DNA of 64,000 nt from Aporrectodea caliginosa (taxonomy: Eukaryota > Annelida > Clitellata > Crassiclitellata > Lumbricidae): contig JACEVL010000147.1 of assembly GCA_020284085.1 (NCBI GenBank), positions 1,368,501 to 1,432,500 of the forward strand, in the 5' to 3' direction. A model generated the notes under the pieces. It was not told the DNA's origin, did not search any database, and saw nothing but the letters and a program-made list of their open reading frames with translations. This document shows positions 11,216-23,739 of the stretch, one piece after another; the stretch's first letter is position 1, and each line of letters opens with the position of its first letter. Position numbers and translations under genes: made by a program.

Positions 11216-12199
11216 TGTACCTGTACATGTAGCCTATTTCCAGTGTAATGAAATTCTGAAGGCATTATTAAATTAAAGTTTTATTGTGTTGTGCTTTGAA
11301 AGCTATGGCTTCATTTTAGTGTCTGTCACAGTGTCTCTCCATTCAAGTTTATGGGCACAGAACAAAGTTCCCCAACTAGTTTTCAAGTTTTGGTAAAGGT
11401 TGCCACAGAAATGTAAAACTAAAAACATGTCTAATACTGTAAAGTTTGTGTTAAAGTCTGAAATCAAAAGGAATAGTTAACAATGAAGGGAAAAAGGACA
11501 AAAATTATGCAATCTATCAAAGTAATGCATAAAATGCTGGTGACATTCGACCTCGATATTGCGGAAAGAGAAGACATCAATCATTGTCAAATTGTACCCA
11601 CTCTTCTCAGTTGCTTGATACGCCAGTATTTCGAAACACTTCCTATTAGCATTACACTGCTAATGTAATGTACTTATAAATTACTACAACTATAATCATT
11701 TGGCTGATGAACTACAAAGTAAAACTTCCTAACAAATATTAGATAAAATATATAGGCAGATATACATAACCTCAGCCAGTATATCTTTTATACATTTATC
11801 TTTGCATAAACATACAGTAATGGATCAATAAAATTATCTGAAAAATTCCCATACAAAACAGAGAAAAATTGGATGTTATAATTGAGCACATGACATACTA
11901 ATTGGTGTACTCTGAAAAGGGAGGCCTCAGACCACCAGGATGTTTTTTATTTTAATGAACACAAAATTTCTGGGAAAATCCATTAAATATCCCACATTAT
12001 TCTATATGATAATTGGGTTATGTCCTTAAATTTCAATCCGGAAGAGTTCATCTGAACAAAAAAATACCAAATAAATGTTCAGATACATTCACACATGCTA
12101 AAATGCATAAAATACAGCTACAAAAGTGTCATTTTGCTTTAATATACAAGGCTTGTAAATCAACATTGGTTGTTAAAACATTGACTAATGCCGAAACAT
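11216..12199. other. Downstream region of NTMT1-A; probable 3' UTR in its upper part
   Basis: AT-rich, with no exon recognised. The candidate poly(A) signal of NTMT1-A is at 11946-11951, so roughly 11930-12199 is probably its 3' UTR. The remainder appears intergenic. Confidence 0.4.
11946..11951 (-). terminator. Candidate poly(A) signal of NTMT1-A
   Basis: TTTATT on the plus strand is AATAAA on the minus strand, about 250 nt past the NTMT1-A stop. No cleavage-site evidence is available. Confidence 0.35.
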
Positions 12200-14556
12200 T
12201 CACCGAAATGCAAACATCCGTACTTCATAGATATCCTTAGGCATAGATTTCTGTTTCTCTTCCTTGATGCATGAAAGGCCAGCCTGTTTGGCGAGATCTA
12301 AAATCAGAGACTTTGGACGTGTGACACTGCTGTCGTCCTCATCATGTTCGAGCTGTTCTGTGCTGGTTATGTTTTCTTTCACAAACATAAGGCCATTTTC
12401 TGCCAAACCTAATTTGCACCTCTGAAAAAATGTTATCAAGTCATCATCTTTTAAGTATATGATAACCCACTGGCACCAGATGACATCATATCTCCCAGGT
12501 TCTGGACTAAAGTCTTGAAGGCCGGAGCAGATGTACCGCTCGACCCGAGACGACTGTTCACCAATGAAGTTCTTCGCTTCGTTGAGAAAATCTTGGTTCT
12601 GCTCTACCAAGTCCACCGTTTCGAAAAGTGGAAGAAGTAGCTGTTTGGTTATGCGACCAATCCCAGCGCCGCAGTCTAAGGCACGTGAGGCTTTTGTTCT
12701 GGCATTTGGACCCTACAAAGGATTTCAGCATGTATGAGTAATTCTTATTAAAATCAATTACGAATAATGAGAAGCCAAGCACTGATCCAGACTTTTGAAA
12801 AACTCAGAGATGCTTTCTTTACAGTTACGTAAATGAGACTTGAAAGTAAAATGTATCTAACAGGGACAGTTTTTGTTCAAATAAAATGAAGATATGTAAT
12901 TTGCAGATGTCACCTAAAAAGTAATGTATTCAGAAATTTCTAACAATTTCTCAAACAGTATCCTGTGTTATCTTAAAGAAAACTACAACAAAAATATGTT
13001 CTGTGTCTAAAAATGCCCAGTAAAAGACTCCTCTTTCAACTCTCATATACACACACACACACATACGCATATGATTGGCCTCCCTCTTCAACTGTGCCTG
13101 TTCCATAGATCACTCTCTGACACATTCTATTTCTTATTTTTGAAGCTTTATAAGGGTTAGCTTTTCCCACTCACCATGTATATGTTTGTGTAAGTTTACA
13201 TATATATACATGATACATATATAATTTTTACACATAACAAATACACCCAGTATCAAGAAAAAACAGATTAGTCCTGTAATCGTACGCCAAGATTGGCTAG
13301 ACTGATGTTGCATGGATTTTGTTTTTTATACAAACAACCATTTTTACAACAAGAATCATTTATACAAATTTTGCAAGTGTGTTTGAAGAAGGTCAGCAGC
13401 AAGTCCTCTTCTGTGTCAACTGATTTTCCCATTGACAGCGTATAGTCCGTGTACTCATTTCATACCAGAGTTACCAATTGGGGTAGAAATCTTAAAATAG
13501 CTTTTGCCATGTCTGGGATCTGACAACTGACATCACAGTTCACGACCTAACCACCCTCAATAATACAGTTTAATATCATAATACAACAAAATAAATATCA
13601 TTTAACAAATATAATTATCTCCTTGGCCCAAGATCGATTTAATGTTAGATAATGCATAATTAATATGCACCATATAAAATAGGAAATCATAATCTGGAAT
13701 TTCTACAACGGTTCTTAAAAGCAAAGAGCAGGGTATCAGCTTATTCATGAGTGCTGTTTCGTGTCAGAAAAGTTGACCAGAGATAACAAGTGGTGGTTCA
13801 AGTCTGGTAGGATCGGGATCTACCCATATCCCGAATTCCCGATTTCCGCAAATTGGTTCATACACAAAACTTACCAAACTCCCCAAAACAATTTTTCCAC
13901 CCAGCATTCAATTCCTGAATATTAAAGTTGACTATTTGGCTTATATGATAATTATATTCGAAAATATCTCCAAAAGTTAGAATTGCAGTTTTAACTTAGA
14001 AAATGGTAAACATGTAGTATCGGGGTGTGTAAGTTTACTGGCGTCATACTGCATCTTTTGGAATGCTGCGCGGAAGGCACCATGTTTTCTAATGACTACA
14101 CTAACCCTGAACCTAAACGACCCTCACGACGCCAAACCTTACCCTAATTGTATTGTATGGTATCTAAAGATTTATATAGCGCCTCTCTCAGAATAACTAT
14201 TCGAATCACGACGCCAGTAAACTTATGCACCCCGATACTACATGTTTGTTTGCCAAAAATAGATTTCGGGGATCCGGTCACGACCCGACACAAAGTAGAT
14301 TTTTAAAACGATCACATTAGTATTATGCCGGTAAAGCGGAAGAATCAGCAGAAACAAAAGAAAGAACAACGGTGTCTTAGCAACATGAAATTAAAGAAGC
14401 GCGCAGCAGTACCTTAATAAATTGGCTTAAAAATTTGTTTGATCCACTAATATCGGTGCTGGAAATCCGTGAAAACCCTCCCAGCATGCCATCTACAGTC
14501 GCTGGAATAGATTCCCAGTAGGATTTAGATTTTTCATACGTTTCTGGAGAATTCAT
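12200..14556 (-). CDS. NTMT1: Alpha-N-terminal protein methyltransferase, copy A (two coding exons)
   Basis: This enzyme transfers methyl groups from S-adenosylmethionine to the alpha-amino group of proteins whose exposed N terminus fits X-Pro-Lys. Exon 1 is 14413-14556 (48 codons) and exon 2 is 12200-12712 (170 codons plus TGA). The intron has a GT donor (AAG/GTACTG) and an AG acceptor and is in phase 0. The 218 aa product is close to the 223 aa of human NTMT1. Visible motifs are WESIPATVDGMLGG near residues 14-27, the SAM-binding LDCGAGIGRITK at 60-71, DVIWCQWV at 124-131, KEN at 160-162 and DSSV from about 175. At residue 134, where copy B and human NTMT1 have His, this copy has Tyr (WVIIYL). 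Human His140 is, to my knowledge, part of the catalytic site, so activity or specificity may differ. The start was chosen because it aligns with copy B. Confidence 0.93.
14011..14246. mobile_element. MITE in the NTMT1-A intron
   Basis: GTATCGGGGTG, then TAAGTTTACTGGCGTC, near 14018-14050 is mirrored at 14208-14241, with both ends inside ACATGTA words that include a TA. This fits a Tc1/mariner-type MITE using a TA target. The centre includes TTTATATAGCGCC (about 14169), resembling a LINE 3' core. No coding content. Confidence 0.6.
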
Positions 14557-15133
14557 CGCGCAACGTGCGAAACGGTCAAGGTCGTTAAATTAAGGCGGTC
14601 TTGGAAATCACCATAGATATATTAAAGAAAATCAACAAAGAAATATATATAATTATCTGAACGATTATATGAAAATCATAGATATATCTATGATGATAAT
14701 AACCATGTACTTCGTTATTATAAGTCGCGGAAACCAGATTATTCACAGGCGCTCAAATGCAACAGGCAGATGATTTGCCACCATCGATCGCTGCCTGATT
14801 TTTCACCTTAAATTTGTTTTTTATTAGTTAGTTAGATAAACCTTAATCAAAGTTCTTTTAAAGATCTATTGTAGTTTATTCGCGTAGAATTCGAGGGATT
14901 ACCCTGTCCAGCAGCTTATAATAGGCCCAAGGACCTATTATACAAGGATTATAATAGGCCTACATAAAAATAGGAGATGTTGGGCAGCAGCTATCTCTAA
15001 ATATCTCGCAGTAATATAACATCTTTGGTCTGGTGCTAGTCTTTCGTGGTAACGAACGGATGTGGACGCAGGATCGCAGACTCCAGCACAACAACCATTG
15101 AGCAACAACCAGTGGACAACGTGGGAAGCAGCG
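14557..15133. promoter_or_regulatory. Shared intergenic region of the divergent NTMT1 pair
   Basis: The two NTMT1 start codons face away from each other across 577 bp, so both promoters must lie here or overlap. I see no TATA box at a convincing distance. A near-palindrome around ATAGATATAT / ATATATCTAT (about 14612-14700) and one TAGGCCTA (near 14953) are the visible features. Bidirectional transcription is inferred from position only. Confidence 0.5.
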
Positions 15134-17019
15134 ATGGATTCTCAGAAAAACTATACAAAATCGAAATCCTATTGGGAATCTGTTCCTGCTACTTTAGATG
15201 GGATGTTGGGAGGATTTACTCAGATTTCCAGCGCAGACATCAGTGGCTCGAATAAATTTCTCAGACAATTTATAAAGGTACACTAGCGATAATTAGATTA
15301 GTTCGGTAGTAATCGTAATCGTGAACTCCAAACTTCGAAAGCGCCACTCGAAGCTAAGCGAAGGGCACCAGCTTATACGCGAGCGCTGCGTCAAAGGGAG
15401 TTCTGAGTCCGCTTTCCAGGGGTCCAGATTAAGAGAGGAGGCAGAGCAGTGGCTAAGGCGGGTGTGGTTTAGGTCGAGAAGAACTGGCAGGCGATCAGAT
15501 GGGTCCGGATAGGAATTCTGGAAAAGGCGAACTAGTTTTGAATAGAGATCCCGATGTGATGGATAGACGAGCCTAAGGCAGATGATGAATGAGCGCTTGT
15601 GAATAAGCTTGTGCCCTGCCCTTGACTTTCGAGTGACACTTCAGAAGTTTGGAGAACAATTGCGATGATGGAGGGCGGGTGGCAATGATTATGGAGGAAT
15701 CGGGAATCTGCGGAATACACGGTGCAGTGTTGGATATGGCTCAGTTGGAGAACTTGAGATGAGTAGTGACCAGGGATTGAGAAAGACTGAGCTAGGAGGA
15801 TCGGGTTGCCTGGATGGTGGAGTTTGCGGAGATGCGTGGGTTGGGAATATTGTAGGGAGTTGTAGGTTAGTGACAAGACCTTATGGTCTGGAATTTTTAG
15901 CTAATGGAGTGATTTGAAGATGAAGTGATATGATGAACGCTTCATTCTATTGACAGCTTGTCCTAGTGAGTTTTGGATAAGTTGCAGATGCTTAATTTGG
16001 GTGGATTCAAGGTTGGGAATCAGGAAATTTTGCAATAATCAAAACTTTTTGAATGGACAATGAGGTAGCAATGGCGGAGGCAGTTTTAAAGTCAAGCATG
16101 GGCCAAATGCATTGGAGGTACGAATGTGCATGAAGCAGAAGCACGAGAGGTTGGAGATGTGGTTAGAGAAGGAGAGATGTGGATCAAAAGTAATACCAAG
16201 GTTGTGGACATGGGTAATCGTAGGTGAAAGTAGGAGGAGTTAGTCAATAGGTGTACGAAAGGGTCGGGAATTTTCCTGATTTCATTAGGAAGGCCTAGGA
16301 TGATGAATTCTGTCTTGGAAGGGTTAAGACAGAGAACATTGGATGACATCCATTGAGAGATTAGGTTAACCATGTTGAGTAATTGTGTTTATATTTATAT
16401 GACTTAAAAACATTCTAACACCCCATGAAGTTTTGGTAAGTGCATTGAGCACATTTCCCACTGAAATTTATTTCCCTTCTGGTAACGGTGAATGTATCTG
16501 TTTTAGGGTCCTAACGTGAAAACAAAAACCTCATGTGCCTTAGACTGCGGTGCTGGAATTGGTCGCATAACAAAGAGACTACTTCTTCCACTTTTCGAGA
16601 CAGTGGACATGGTAGAGCAGAATCAGAATTTTCTAAATGAATCAAAGAACTTCATTGGTGAACAGTCGTCTCGGGTTGAGCGGTACATCTGCTCCGGCCT
16701 TCAAGATTTCAGTCCAGAATCTGGGAGATATGATGTCATCTGGTGCCAGTGGGTCCTCATGCATCTCACAGATGAAGATCTGGTGGCATTCTTTCAAAGA
16801 TGCAAAGGAGGTCTTGCAGTAAATGGCCTGATAATCATCAAGGAAAACATAAACAGTTCAGAAGAACCTGACTTCGATGAGGAAGACAGTAGCGTTGCTC
16901 GTCCACGGAATCTTGTCATAGATCTTGCCAAAAAAGCTGGACTATCTTGCATTAAGGAGGAAAAACAAAAGTCTATGCCTAAGGATATTTACGAAGTTCG
17001 GATGTTTGCTTTTCAATAA
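15134..17019 (+). CDS. NTMT1: Alpha-N-terminal protein methyltransferase, copy B (two coding exons)
   Basis: Second copy of NTMT1, facing away from copy A. Exon 1 is 15134-15277 (48 codons, donor AAG/GTACAC) and exon 2 is 16507-17019 (170 codons plus TAA, acceptor TTTTAG). Exon sizes and the phase-0 intron position match copy A exactly, so the pair arose by duplication of an intron-containing gene. Motifs: WESVPATLDGMLGG, LDCGAGIGRITK (60-71), WCQWVLMHL with His134 kept, KEN (160-162) and DSSV (from 175). This copy keeps the residues I know as catalytic in human NTMT1 and is probably the conventional enzyme. An in-frame ATG at 15062 would add 24 residues, but alignment with copy A supports 15134. 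The intron carries an antisense LINE. Confidence 0.93.
15310..16375 (-). mobile_element. LINE relic, antisense, in the NTMT1-B intron
   Basis: The minus strand encodes ISQWMSSNVLCLNPSKTEFI (about 16300-16360). This is the block just downstream of the reverse transcriptase catalytic box in L2/CR1-like LINEs. Degraded C-terminal sequence follows (15532-15876), then a 3' end with AGTGGCGCTTTCGAAG and the tail TTCACGATTACGATTAC at 15305-15325. The same CGATTA-type tail ends the copy at 61993-62444. Most of the 1.2 kb intron of NTMT1-B is this element. Confidence 0.7.
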
Positions 17020-18876
17020 TTACCTCATTTACCCATATTTGCTGAGTATCAAATTAGAAAACTGTGAAAAAATGCAGTGTGTGGTATCAAATTATGTTGA
17101 AACACAAACTGTTTTGTAAATTTGATTATTTCTGTTGCTTGTGAAGCACACTTTGAGTTAACCTTTCTTTGTGCTTTGGATTTTTGTTGTTGGAGTTAAT
17201 CATAATGTGTACATTATTGTAGTCTGACAAACAAAATACACACTAACAAAGGTAATGTAAAAACTTGTCTCCTTACATACTCAGAAACGGTAGTTTTACC
17301 AGTTGGGAGGATTTGTGAAAGGTGACTAAAGATGAAGACTGCTAAAAATGTTGGCTGTGACTGTAACTGATGTTGCATATTCAACATTACTAGAAACTCG
17401 GCTTTATGTTCTACATCGGTTTATGATATCATGTAGTGGTACTGTGGTTGTTATAGTGTTTCTATAGAAGTATCTGATATGATTATTTAGTTGTAAGAAG
17501 CAAATGTGTGTATGGAGTTGTTTGTAATTTATATCGGTTTGACAGTATAAGAAAGTTTATTTTGAAATACAATTTTTAGCATGTGATGTTTCTATAGGTG
17601 TGCATGTACAATTTGTACATGCAGTTATCAGCTGGACAAATTTAGAATGAGAATTGTTGGCATGGTTATTTTGGAAATGGAATTGTGAGCATGATAAGTT
17701 ACTTTTACAAGTGTATGTATGCAATATTATCAGTATGAAGAATTCATTTTAGAAGTAGCATTAGTAGCATCGTTGTTTTGGAAATACAGTTATGTTCATA
17801 AAAATGAATTTGGACAGCTTCTAGAATCTGCAAGAAAGATTTATTTTTGCAACAGAACCACAAAGATATTACCAGTATTTTGAAAATATACTACATATGG
17901 TTATTTTGGATATAGAATTATCTGCATGAAGATATTTTAGCATAGAATTTTAACCAAAAGGAAATTACTAATATTTTGCAAACACCATTATCAGCAAAGA
18001 AGTTATTTCTGGTCAGTTTTATCTGGATTGTTTATAATGCTAAAATTGTGTAGCACTGCTTTCAGAAAATAACTCTAACAGACATTGCACTTTTGTGTTG
18101 GGTTGAGCCTGGACAACCAAGAAGACTAAGTGAGCACTTGTATTTGTATACAGTCCTTTTAAAGAGCTCTTCAAGCTCTATATAAATTTCTTGTTGCATT
18201 ACGTGGTACAAGTCTTCCTACGTTGGTGGTACCAGATGGTGTAGTATTCTAGTCATCTGTGGAATAATATCCAGCTTGATTTGTCTGCCACTGTTGCATC
18301 AACAAAACCATGCATATAAATTATGGGTCAGTCAAGCCCAGCTGCCTCGTAGATAACGCCTATGTTACTCTTCATATACACATACATAACACGACAGTAC
18401 TAGGTCCACTATGCAAGTCAGTGGCTTTGTCTGAAGTTTAAAAATTCACTTCTGTTAATTCTGCTAGCTCTGATATTCAGGCAAGGACTCCCAACATAAT
18501 CTTTATGAACTTGTGTATCCATCATAGCTGCAACCTCGTGCATAACACATACCCGATGATTAGACTGGAGTTTCATTTCAGTGTGACCATCATTTGACAC
18601 CTAATGTCTTAATTAAGATGAGGTTGAATGCAGAACTGGTTTGTCTTTGTTAATTAGTTCAACATAACCATGTAAAACAAGCCAGTAGAGCATATTTTGC
18701 ACAGAAAAGCTAATTATTAAAATTCAGTTCTCAAATACAACATGACAACCAGAATAAGAACTTTGACCCGTGTCTAGTTCTGTTCAAGATTTATAATGCT
18801 TATAACTGTCAGATGTTGCTGATACACTTTCTTATCTTATAGTCAACTCTCATTTGGCTCGGCTGCAAATAGTGTC
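17020..18876. other. Convergent intergenic region with the 3' UTRs of NTMT1-B and PSMG2
   Basis: NTMT1-B ends at 17019 and PSMG2 ends at 18877 on the other strand. The 1.86 kb between them is AT-rich with no open frame of note and must hold both 3' UTRs. I found no unambiguous AATAAA close to either stop. No repeat family was recognised. Confidence 0.45.
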
Positions 18877-21800
18877 CTAGTACAATGCTTGATCAAAATG
18901 ACTACCAAACTGCAGCTGCCACGAAGATGGTATTTTCCAAGGAATTCTTTCAGTTTCAGATTTGTTTTGCTGAAAAAGTAAAAAGAGTTTGTTAATATTG
19001 TTAACAGTGTTTAATATATTATGACTTATTACAAGAATCGCTAATGGTGTTTAATAAATTAAACAGATAGATAGGACATATTACAAATTTGGTTACTGAA
19101 AAGGTGTTTAATCAATTATGACATTTCAGAAGTATGTATCCAAATCGTTTCACTAAATAAAGCATGCTGTAAAAACTTATGCTTTCTAACCAGGAACGTT
19201 ATTCTACAGTAGTAAGAGGCACATAAAATACACTGTTGTGTATTAAGTAGCTGTAAACTTGTTCATAGTAAACCTAAAAATTTTCTAGTTTAAATTAAAG
19301 CTACAGTTATTGAAAAACACACATTCTACCTTGGGAGGTGTTCAGCGCTTCTGTGAGGTGCCTAATGGCACTATAGAAATGTTTTCCTGCATAGATTATT
19401 ATATTACATAATAAAGTTAATGACTGTTGGGCTTGACTGTATACCAAGCAAGTTACCAAGCAAATAAACATTACCGTTCTAGGAAGCCATTTAAAGTATG
19501 ATTCAATATATGCTGCCAGCTGCAATGATTCAGTGATGTTGTCCCCTTCTGCGCAGAATATCAGAAGTATAGCAGCAGCCACACCTGCGTCCGAACTGCA
19601 ATCGTAAACAATCACAAATGCCGTCATTTTTGGCAAAATATGACTCTTTATTTGTGCCTGGACTTGTTTATTCGCTCCCGGACTATGTGCCGTCTTAACG
19701 CAAAGTGGTGTTATATCCCCAAACCTATTAACTTGACATGCCATACTTGTTAACGTACCATACAAGAAGTGCAGTGTAGCGATCAATACTGACATTCAGC
19801 ATTATCCCTTATTAGAAGTGCCTGGGTTAAACATGCTGCATCATAAGATAATTATGTCCCCCTAACAATTTTGCATTATTGAGTCCACACTGTAGTTATA
19901 AACACCATCTAAGATAATTTAAGAAGTTGCATTAGCATATAGTACTTTCACTTCTATATACATAGGCCTATAGTTCTATGTTTCAAAACATGAAGCCATT
20001 CACCTGCTATATATTTGCATTCTTCCTTCTCTAACCATGCAGTATATAATTTGCAATTTTCATTACAATTTTTTTGTCTCGACTTTCAACTATCCTAAAA
20101 GTTGCTTAGCTGTCATTTTGGCAAAATATGAATATCTTCAAAACAGTTGTACACTTAAATGCCTAGCTGCCTATTGTGACGGTATTGTCTGAATCCTGGT
20201 ATTTCATGTGAAATTTCTCCTGAAGCTGTGCAACCTATTCCACTGAAGCTAACACAGCACAAGCAGAAATAGGAAGAATAAATCAGTCCGATCGTTAAGT
20301 AAGATAATTAGTGACAAATACAGGTCTGCTAAAACTTCAAGATTTCTAAAAAAAATGCAAGGGAATATTAGTCATAAAAAAAGAATTTTTATGTGGCAGC
20401 TCACCATCTTTGGAATAATGACTTTGTTATTCCACTGCCAGGAATGAAGATTTCTGATTCTGCAACATTTCTTAATAGGTCAGAGGATCGTTTTTCCAAT
20501 GGAATCCATTGACATCCATCCTTCAGTGTTGCACCCATCTCGGACTCGGCTTTTGGAGTCAGAACAAATCGTGTTTGGGGCCTAGTAACAACAACAACAA
20601 AATGCAACAGCCACTGGTAAACTGTCTAGCTATCTCAGTTACATTGTTAGCTTACTCATGAACTTCTGACTATTGTCTCTTGAAGTATAGCTATACAAAT
20701 GCTCGATTACAACTTAAAAAATTACTTAAGGGCAATTTCCAGTTTGCCGTTTAATAAGGAACTTGAGAAAGAATACAAAGAAGTTACTTGCTGTCATAAA
20801 GAAAACATAACATCTTTTAAGATAGGCGACTCCATGCATAAATCTGCATTTATTTCTTCCAAGACGAAAGACACAAAATTAGTCTAGTCTGATTTGACAG
20901 AAAATGGGGCTGGATTGGATCAAAACAGACCAAAACAACAGAATCTACATGTAAAGGTGATTTCTGTGATCCATATGACGTCTATGCCAGTGCTTTTGCA
21001 TGTTTTAAACCCAGACAAAGCTACCAAGTTTCCGCAATGAACAAGCTCCAGCTAAACGCAATAATTAATTTATCTGCATAGTTATCATACCAAAATTCAG
21101 TAAAAGAACAACATGCAGTTTCTATTATAACAAAGACTACCGTACAAGGCCAAACAGTGATCACCTGCCCTGTACTTACCCATCAAGTTGAGTGTCTTTT
21201 CGTTCATGTGCAAATACACTTGTCAGAATAAATACTTGTTTGAAATGGCAGTTATTTATCCACTGTGCAAGCTCATCAACAAACTTTAAACGCTTGCTCT
21301 ACAAACAGTATACAAAACACTAATAAAATGATAACGAAGCTCAGAAATGTTTGCAAACTTCATGTGATGCACAGCAGTAAGAAATACAGATGATAATAAA
21401 AAAAGGCATTACTATCCAGACACTGTCTATTCAGTCAACTATCTTGTCACCATCTGCTGTAAGTAGAGAGGGTCAGTACCTTTACCAAGCCCAAGAGGTG
21501 GCAGACTGGCAATATATAAAAGTATAAAGTGTAAAGTATGAAATGTAAGAAATTTCATTTTCTTACCCTCCTAACATGATGCCTTCCTGCAGCTATACAG
21601 AAGGCCAAAAGCCTTAATGTTAAAAAACAATTTAAAATATACCATACTATGTAACTCTTACCATTTGCACTGACATCTGACAGTGCAGAACATCCTAGGA
21701 GTAGCTTGCTAAGTACTGATGACGCTATATAAATTGTTGTAATTGCAATTGCAGTTGCATGCCAACTAAAGAGCTTTGCTTACCCATAAAGTTGCCTATG

Positions 21801-23125
21801 CAAATACAACGATATCAGAGCAATCCTGGTTAGTTCAACATACTGACTGATAGCTGTATTGAACAACATAACCAGTCATGTAAAAATGTGGAACAAAAGA
21901 AATTACCTTCACAAAAGGAGATCTCTGTTGTACAATTATAAGTTTGTGTTCGGTACTTTGAAAAACTGTAATAAATACAAGACGAGCAGTTCAATATGTA
22001 GAAATACATAAACTCGAGCAAAGTACATAAGCAGCATCAATGGTGACCACAGCTACATAAATCTAACTCAATCACTTGCTAGGCTATGAATCCTAGCTTA
22101 GCATAAGAGAGGAAATAAGAATTGAGGCAAAAAATGAAAGGAAGGGGATGGGAAGACAGTGATATAGAAAAGGTGGTACAGATATTTTCTGGTAATTCAT
22201 AATGAAATACTCCTAGAATATCATCACTCCAGTAATTTATATTATGAGGAATGTCCTCACCTTCAAGTGATGTAGTCAACTGAAACATGTTTTCACTTCC
22301 ATACTGTCCATATGGATTACTCCCAACAACTGGTACAACACAGTCTGTGTACAGATAGCCGACAACAGAAAGTCCCAGAGTAGATATCAACAAATCAGTC
22401 GTCATCTGTCCAACGTTTCCAACGGAAACTGTTGGCTGTAAAGAAACACAAGAATATTGCCAAGAATTCTTTAAAAGACAAAAGTTCTGTGGCACATTTT
22501 TAAAAATCGGCTCAAACTCACTATTTCTCATTGGCTTTCAAGCACTTGGATATCTACCTGCATCTGCTTTGGCAGTCGACTATCTGTGCCTTATATTCAT
22601 ATTTAGGTGTGACCATGTGAGTGTTGCAAATTTAATTAATTAACAATAATAATAATCTTAAGTTCTGGAAAACATTCTGCAACACAAAAACATTCTGTTC
22701 TCTAATACACGCTTGCTAATCTTTTTAAATATAAAAATTTCTCATTTTCAAAGTACATACTTAAACTTAATTACAAGTGTAATTTAACAAACTAACAACA
22801 CACATGTATAAAAAATTCAATAATGCTTTGACAAGATTGTCTGGATTTTAGCCTGACACTGACATATCAATCGAAGGAACTGATGCAAACATCTGGCTCT
22901 TGAGAGTATAATTTACTAAGAGCTGGCGAACAAAAGCATGTCCAATAACTTTGTCTTTAAGTGATGCTAAATAAATATTGACAGTTTATATTGCACCATA
23001 AATTCATTATGAAAATATGTCAATCTTTATGTACGCAACAGACTCTACAACCTCAGAAAACTAACCACAATCAGTGTGAAGTCATGCCAGTCAGAAGGCT
23101 TCTCCGATTTCTTCGGTACAAACAT
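18877..23125 (-). CDS. PSMG2: Proteasome assembly chaperone 2 (seven exons)
   Basis: PSMG2 (PAC2) pairs with PSMG1 to seed the alpha ring of the 20S proteasome. Exons on the minus strand: 23066-23125, 22261-22435, 21907-21965, 21180-21298, 20405-20581, 19475-19595 and 18877-18969. All have GT-AG borders and compatible phases, giving 804 nt and 267 aa (human 264 aa). Diagnostic blocks in order: FTLIV then PTVSVGNVGQ at the exon 1/2 join; GYLYTDCVVPVVGSNPYG in exon 2; HKLIIVQQRSPFVK in exon 3; FVLTPK and PGSGITKSL in exon 5; FCAEGDNITESLQLAAYI in exon 6; WKIPSSWQLQFGS in exon 7. The start ATG opens MFVP, as in the human protein. The C terminus (ALY) is not a canonical HbYX end. Convergent with NTMT1-B. 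Confidence 0.95.
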
Positions 23126-23739
23126 TCTAAATGAATATAAAGCAACAGCATTAATCACTTTAAACTGGTCAGTATATATGTAAAATGATATCTAATAAGA
23201 TCAAGGCTGAAACTGAAACATTGTTATCACCATCATTAGCAAGCTGCTCTTCAGTGTTGCCATTTCCACAACTTTTGCCAACCATCCCCGGTCTTGAGCT
23301 CATCTCCAGGCTGTGCATAGCCAAAAGTTCAGTCCCAAAAAGAAGCACAGGTAAAGTTTATGACATAAAAAGGTGGATTTTATTCCAATAAAATATTTGT
23401 ATCCCAAATTCCGCAATCACAGTTCATCATACAGCAATGGGCAATTGCTGTTGCATCATCATCCAGTAGACATTTCCAACAAGGAAGACATATCAATAGA
23501 AGGAAACTGCTCTAAATACCTGCCTTAACTGCAGTGATAATAAACATGTACAAAAGACAAATAAACAGTTCAAATACAAATAGTGAATAGCAGCAGAATG
23601 TTGCACTAAGTACTTCATTTCTTCCAATCCATGTGAGAATATAAATACCACGTTTGCTTTGACCACCAAATTTGGTTTATCACCTACCACCAGAAAACAT
23701 CCCATTATCAGCATCAACTTAATACAATAAATTCCTTAG
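23126..23739. other. Upstream region of PSMG2
   Basis: This should contain the PSMG2 promoter and 5' UTR. A minus-strand stretch at 23200-23310 stays open after an AG acceptor-like site (reading LEMSSRPGMVGKS and on), but no family was recognised. It could be an upstream exon or chance. Confidence 0.35.
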
